Origin: CAIUGU01 sp965279735
GTDB taxonomy: Bacteria; Pseudomonadota; Gammaproteobacteria; Steroidobacterales; Steroidobacteraceae
Direction: 5' to 3'
NCBI GenBank assembly: GCA_965279735.1
Contig: OZ257260.1
Coordinates: 1,426,001-1,490,000, forward strand
Length of the DNA stretch: 64,000 nucleotides
Positions 61,992-64,000 of this stretch are shown piece after piece (position 1 is the first letter of the stretch; the number at the start of each line of letters is the position of its first letter). The notes beneath the pieces are model-generated. The model worked only from the letters and a program-made list of their open reading frames with translations. It had not been told where the DNA came from and ran no database searches. The translations under genes and the position numbers were made by a program.

Positions 61992-63163
61992 CTTTTCTCT
62001 GTCACCGGACGCCGGCCCGTCAGCAAACCGGTCTGCAACGACTGCGCCGTGGATAAAACGCGCACATCGACAAAGCCCACGCGCTCCAGCAGATCTGCCA
62101 GTTGCACCGCAGTACGCGCCCGCCCCTGGCCCATCGCCAGAAAGTAGAAAGCGAAGTACGCGGCACCCACTGTTTCCGCACCCGGCGTTTCCGCGAAGGG
62201 CTCTGCCACGAGTACGGTGCCTCCGGCGGGCATCGCTCGAAGAATGCTGGCCAGGAGCTGGAGGACAGCCGCGTCGTCGTGGTCGTGCAGCACGCGGATC
62301 AGTGTCACGAGATCACTCCCTCCCGGCAGAGGGTCTGTCAGGAAGTCACCTCCGAAGACACGCGTGCGACCGGTTAACCCAGCTGTTGCAAAGCGCGCGT
62401 CCGCGCGCGCCACGACGGGCGGCAGATCGAACAGCTGCATTTCCAGATGCGGGACGTGCGCGGCGAGCGACAGCAGGAAGGCCCCCTCACCTCCACCCAC
62501 GTCCAGCACGCGGCGGTGACGGTGCACCGGATAGCCATTCAGTACCTCGGCAGCCACCAGCGGCTGCGAATTCGTCATGAGCGTCGTGTAGGCAGCGGTC
62601 TTTGCTGAATCGAGTTCAGCAGGAACGGCATTGCGGGCGTAAGGCCAGTAGCCCGCGAGTTCGGTGCGGCCTGCAGTCCCGCGCAGCAACGCGACCGGAT
62701 CGCCCAGATCGCGATACAGCATCGGGTGATGCCGGATCATCTCGAGTACTGCAGGATTGGCGGACAACGCGGCACCGAGGATGCCGAGACCGAAGCGATC
62801 ACAGGAGCACCGCTGCACGAGACGCAAGGTAACCGCCGCTTCGAGCAATCGCCGTGCTGCGTCAGCCGACAGGCCGCAGCGGATCGCCACGGACGACACG
62901 TCCTGAGGCCCTGCAGCGAGTACGTCGAAAATGCGCAACTGCACGCAGGCGAGAAGTATCTGGGAATAGACAAAACCCGCACAGAGATCGAAGAGGTCCC
63001 GCGCATGCCGTCGTGCAAAGGGTTTTGTCAGTGGAAAACGCGCTGCCCAGCTCTGGAAGCGGGGACTCGAGAGCCAGCGATTGCGGATCGCGAGGATCCT
63101 GTCGAACCACGCTGCCGGTGCCCGTTCAGGCATCGAATGCAGCGTGACACCGGACCCGCTCAT
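61976..63163 (-). CDS. crtF: Hydroxyneurosporene-type O-methyltransferase
   Basis: 395 residues from the ATG at 63161-63163 (ATGA overlap with crtE). SAM motif RVLDVGGGEGAFLLSLA, DLPPVVARA and LIRVLHDHDD; O-methylates 1-hydroxy carotenoids of the spheroidene/spirilloxanthin series. A start further upstream at 63247 would lie inside crtE and is unlikely. Confidence 0.93.
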   Translation of the reverse strand: MSGSGVTLHSMPERAPAAWFDRILAIRNRWLSSPRFQSWAARFPLTKPFARRHARDLFDLCAGFVYSQILLACVQLRIFDVLAAGPQDVSSVAIRCGLSADAARRLLEAAVTLRLVQRCSCDRFGLGILGAALSANPAVLEMIRHHPMLYRDLGDPVALLRGTAGRTELAGYWPYARNAVPAELDSAKTAAYTTLMTNSQPLVAAEVLNGYPVHRHRRVLDVGGGEGAFLLSLAAHVPHLEMQLFDLPPVVARADARFATAGLTGRTRVFGGDFLTDPLPGGSDLVTLIRVLHDHDDAAVLQLLASILRAMPAGGTVLVAEPFAETPGAETVGAAYFAFYFLAMGQGRARTAVQLADLLERVGFVDVRVLSTAQSLQTGLLTGRRPVTEKSVNQT

Positions 63164-64000
63164 GCCGCAGGTCTGGACAACTTGCGTGGCAGCAGCCTTT
63201 GGGTTTCCGCAAGAATCTGCGTGCGCAGCTCGACGCCCCCCGGACACGCCGGCATCGAATCGAGTGCCGTGCCCACCAGATCCTCGAGCCGCGCGAGGGC
63301 GCCCGAGAGTCCCAGCTGGTGAACCGCGTTCGGCCTGCCGAGCAGTTCGTCCTGACCCACAGGCTTGCCGAGTTCATCTGCTTCCGCATGACAGTCGCGA
63401 ATATCGTCAGCCACCTGGTAGGCCTCGCCTATGCGCTCTCCCATCGTGTGCCAGGGCCCTGCCTCGGCGCCCGCTGCTGCTGCGCCCGCCGCCATGGCGG
63501 CGCCAAACAGTGCGCCGGTCTTCGCCCTTTGATACTCGGAAAGCCCCACCTGCGGCTCGCACTCCCAAGCCTGGCCGGCAACGATTCCGCACGGCAGCCC
63601 GGAACCGCGGGCAATGATCGTCAGCAGCAGTGGCAAGCGTCCCGGCATCGCATCGCCTGCGCGCGCGAGGGCCTGGAACGCGAGCACGATGAGCGCATCA
63701 CCCGTGAGCACTGCGATGCGCTCTCCGAATGCACGCGGCACTGACGGGCGTCCGCGACGCAAGGCAGCATCGTCGAAGCAAGGCAGATCGTCGTGAACCA
63801 GTGAAGCGCAATGCAGCAGTTCGATGGCTGCCGCAGCGGCAGTTGCACAGACTGGGGTTTCATCGCCGCAGGCACGGGCGACGGAGAGACACAGCCGGGG
63901 CCGGATGCGCGCGCCGCCGGGAAAGACCGCGTAACGGACGGCTGCCATGAGACCAGGCGGAGAGTTCACACCCTCGGCCCGATCGATCACCTGTGCCAGT
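63160..64000 (-). CDS. crtE: Geranylgeranyl diphosphate synthase, 5' end outside window
   Basis: About 280 residues visible, open to the window edge (frame continues as LAQ-VIDRAEG upstream of a possible GTG at 63990). Motifs: YAVFPGGARIRPRLCL, first Asp-rich HDDLPCFDD, second DDIRD. Makes GGPP for carotenoids and the bacteriochlorophyll tail. The N-terminal few residues are missing. Confidence 0.93.
   Translation of the reverse strand, partial: LAQVIDRAEGVNSPPGLMAAVRYAVFPGGARIRPRLCLSVARACGDETPVCATAAAAAIELLHCASLVHDDLPCFDDAALRRGRPSVPRAFGERIAVLTGDALIVLAFQALARAGDAMPGRLPLLLTIIARGSGLPCGIVAGQAWECEPQVGLSEYQRAKTGALFGAAMAAGAAAAGAEAGPWHTMGERIGEAYQVADDIRDCHAEADELGKPVGQDELLGRPNAVHQLGLSGALARLEDLVGTALDSMPACPGGVELRTQILAETQRLLPRKLSRPAA

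Noticed and set aside
61894..61992. Extended bchC start at 61992
   Set aside because: That start lies within the PpsR operator and upstream of the predicted transcription start.

Overview
The window looks like a chromosomal segment of an aerobic anoxygenic phototrophic proteobacterium, most likely a gammaproteobacterium. That placement is an inference: the housekeeping background (lptFG-pepA-holC-valS, scpAB-trpS-yciO-yciB-bolA) is gamma/beta-like, and the photosynthesis cluster is purple-bacterial with the O2-dependent cyclase AcsF, a tetraheme PufC, a HiPIP and no pufQ. Genus cannot be told from sequence alone. No tRNA, rRNA, IS element or CRISPR was recognised.

Region 1 (1-5.5 kb): housekeeping genes scpB (cut by the window start), scpA, trpS, a YciO/Sua5-type protein, yciB, a BolA-like protein and a PpiC-type lipoprotein, followed by a strong terminator.

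Region 2 (5.5-9.1 kb): a visibly AT-richer island. Two paralogous DUF6502-like proteins face each other around an exported protein whose C-terminal half is 19 tandem copies of a ten-residue unit. This is the best candidate in the window for an undescribed system.

Region 3 (9.2-28.7 kb): a predicted Mn2+ exporter gene behind a yybP-ykoY riboswitch; two basic Ala/Lys-rich proteins ending at a shared terminator; a GldA/permease/GldG/DUF4340 export system; lptF-lptG-RDD; pepA-holC-valS; a MoxR-DUF58-TgpA-type operon; an MtfA-like peptidase.

Region 4 (28.7-64 kb, running off the right end): the photosynthesis gene cluster. Going left to right it holds a HiPIP gene; a leftward bchG-BCD transporter-bchP-tspO operon; the regulators ppsR and ppaA; the rightward bchFNBHLM-lhaA-puhABC-acsF-puhE-dxs operon; and the leftward crtE-crtF-bchCXYZ-pufBALMC-ispH superoperon. 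Most genes overlap by 1-4 bases, so translation is probably coupled. The cluster encodes most of the late bacteriochlorophyll a pathway, the reaction centre and LH1, assembly factors, the entry (Dxs) and exit (IspH) enzymes of the MEP isoprenoid pathway, and the first and O-methylation steps of carotenoid synthesis. bchD, bchI, crtB, crtI, crtC, crtD and pucBA are not in the window.

Regulation can be read from the DNA: TGT-N12-ACA operators of the PpsR/CrtJ type sit on the promoters of bchC, bchG and the ppaA/bchF divergent region, in pairs 8 bp apart at the first two and as one shared composite palindrome at the third. A long hairpin lies between pufA and pufL, where differential mRNA stability of LH1 versus reaction-centre messages is usually set.
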